Below are positions 63,510 through 64,000 of a stretch of 64,000 bases of DNA, in pieces (positions within the stretch are counted from its first letter, which is position 1; the number at the start of each line of letters is the position of its first letter). Position numbers and translations under genes: made by a program. The DNA is taken from contig NZ_CP003915.1 in the NCBI RefSeq assembly GCF_000521505.1, positions 1 through 64,000 on the forward strand, in the 5' to 3' direction. This DNA comes from Advenella mimigardefordensis DPN7. GTDB lineage: Bacteria; Pseudomonadota; Gammaproteobacteria; Burkholderiales; Burkholderiaceae_B. Below the pieces are notes generated by a model that was not told the DNA's origin, searched no databases, and saw only the letters and a program-made list of their open reading frames with translations.

Positions 63510-64000
63510 CTAATGCATCCCCCTGATCAACCCCTCCGCCAGCTTTTCCGCCACCATGGTGGTGGGCACATTGGTGTTGGCTCGGGGTACGCAGGGCATC
63601 ACCGATGCATCGATCACATGTAGTCCTTCTATCCCATGCACCGCACCGTCTATGGGCGAGACAACGGCGCCTTGATCGCTTGCGCTGCCCATCCGGCAGG
63701 TTCCGGAAGGATGGTAGCCGCCTATGGTGTGCTTACGGATAATTTCCTCCATCGCGGCATCGTCCTGAAGCGCTTGCTGTATATTCACGCCACTGGAAAA
63801 GAGCCGGTCAATCACCATTTTGCGTAACGAAGCAGGTCCTTCGGTCAAAAGTGCCGGCCCCAGCGTCATGAGCCAGTTGCGCACATTTACGCTCCCCACC
63901 AGTTTGGCCATCGCACCATGGGTGGCAACGAAAGGATCACTGCTGGCTTGCTGCATTTCTCTGGAGCAATAAAGCGACCACATACGACGCACGGCCAGCT
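63510..64000 (-). CDS. GMC-family oxidoreductase, C-terminal part (cut by the window end)
   Basis: The minus-strand frame stays open to the last base. It carries the C-terminal GMC domain: MEEIIRKHTIGGYHPSGTCR-MG with the catalytic His, then GIEGLHVIDASVMPCVPRAN and TNVPTTMVAEKLAEGLIRG. FAD-dependent members are choline, alcohol or sugar dehydrogenases. It converges with the RraA-like gene across 111 bp, so it belongs to a different transcript. The FAD-binding N-terminal part lies outside the window. Confidence 0.93.
   Translation of the reverse strand, partial: LAVRRMWSLYCSREMQQASSDPFVATHGAMAKLVGSVNVRNWLMTLGPALLTEGPASLRKMVIDRLFSSGVNIQQALQDDAAMEEIIRKHTIGGYHPSGTCRMGSASDQGAVVSPIDGAVHGIEGLHVIDASVMPCVPRANTNVPTTMVAEKLAEGLIRGMH

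Overview
The window opens with a canonical replication-origin block, dnaA-dnaN-gyrB, with a perfect DnaA box just upstream of dnaA. It then runs through about 58 kb of mostly accessory and catabolic DNA. Five Bug/TctC-type solute receptors, two organosulfur-scavenging loci, many LysR/IclR regulators and the style of the core genes point to a betaproteobacterium of the Alcaligenaceae. Advenella or a close relative (Bordetella/Achromobacter group) is my best guess. That is inference; no 16S rRNA gene is present.

Layout. (1) 1-5376: oriC-side DNA, dnaA, dnaN, gyrB. (2) 5380-19207: an AT-rich island starting 3 bp after the gyrB stop codon. It carries at least a dozen copies of a 19-bp dyad (TTYTCAC-5 nt-GTGARAA) grouped into blocks that look like alternating right and left ends of Tn7-like (or IS21-like) elements. 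I read them as three tandem elements, 5380-6531, 6538-17692 and 17756-19207. None has a transposase, and each has an intrinsic terminator just inside its gyrB-side end. Cargo: an orphan immunity gene with a toxin tail, an AraC regulator, a SphB1-like subtilisin autotransporter, a small lipoprotein, an LprI-like lysozyme inhibitor, an effector tail with membrane immunity candidate and PAAR gene, IS3 and IS256 scraps, an ecotin, a quinohemoprotein alcohol dehydrogenase, a broken molybdo-hydroxylase and an extra D-Ala-D-Ala ligase. Just outside lie a barstar gene and a VgrG tail. (3) 19991-31417: a MexEF-type RND pump with divergent LysR gene, an SDR/HxlR pair, a LysR/AhpD-like/cupin group followed by a duplicated HxlR tail, a class V aminotransferase and a GNAT gene. 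(4) 31712-35699: an Ssu-type ABC transporter and FMN monooxygenase (organosulfur use), then a dead autotransporter barrel. (5) 36222-46967: four Bug receptors, three amidohydrolases, an SMP-30 lactonase, a 2-hydroxyacid dehydrogenase, an RraA-type aldolase and an IclR regulator, which look like a catabolic pathway for an unknown organic acid or lactone. (6) 46989-53641: a second sulfur locus with a DszA/NtaA-type monooxygenase, two SfnB-like flavoproteins and MetI-MetN-MetQ. (7) 53984-57256: ArsR regulator, MHS-type transporter and an AHSA1::PNPOx fusion. (8) 57341-64000: LysR regulator, Bug receptor, SDR, ThDP enzyme, HpcH aldolase, RraA-like protein and a GMC oxidoreductase cut by the window end.

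How it fits together. The island downstream of gyrB looks like a reused insertion site that has collected, and partly lost, genes for competition between bacteria and for protection from it. The rest is a scavenging and catabolic region: separate substrate-binding proteins feed short enzyme clusters, each with a nearby regulator, and two independent loci release sulfur from organic compounds.
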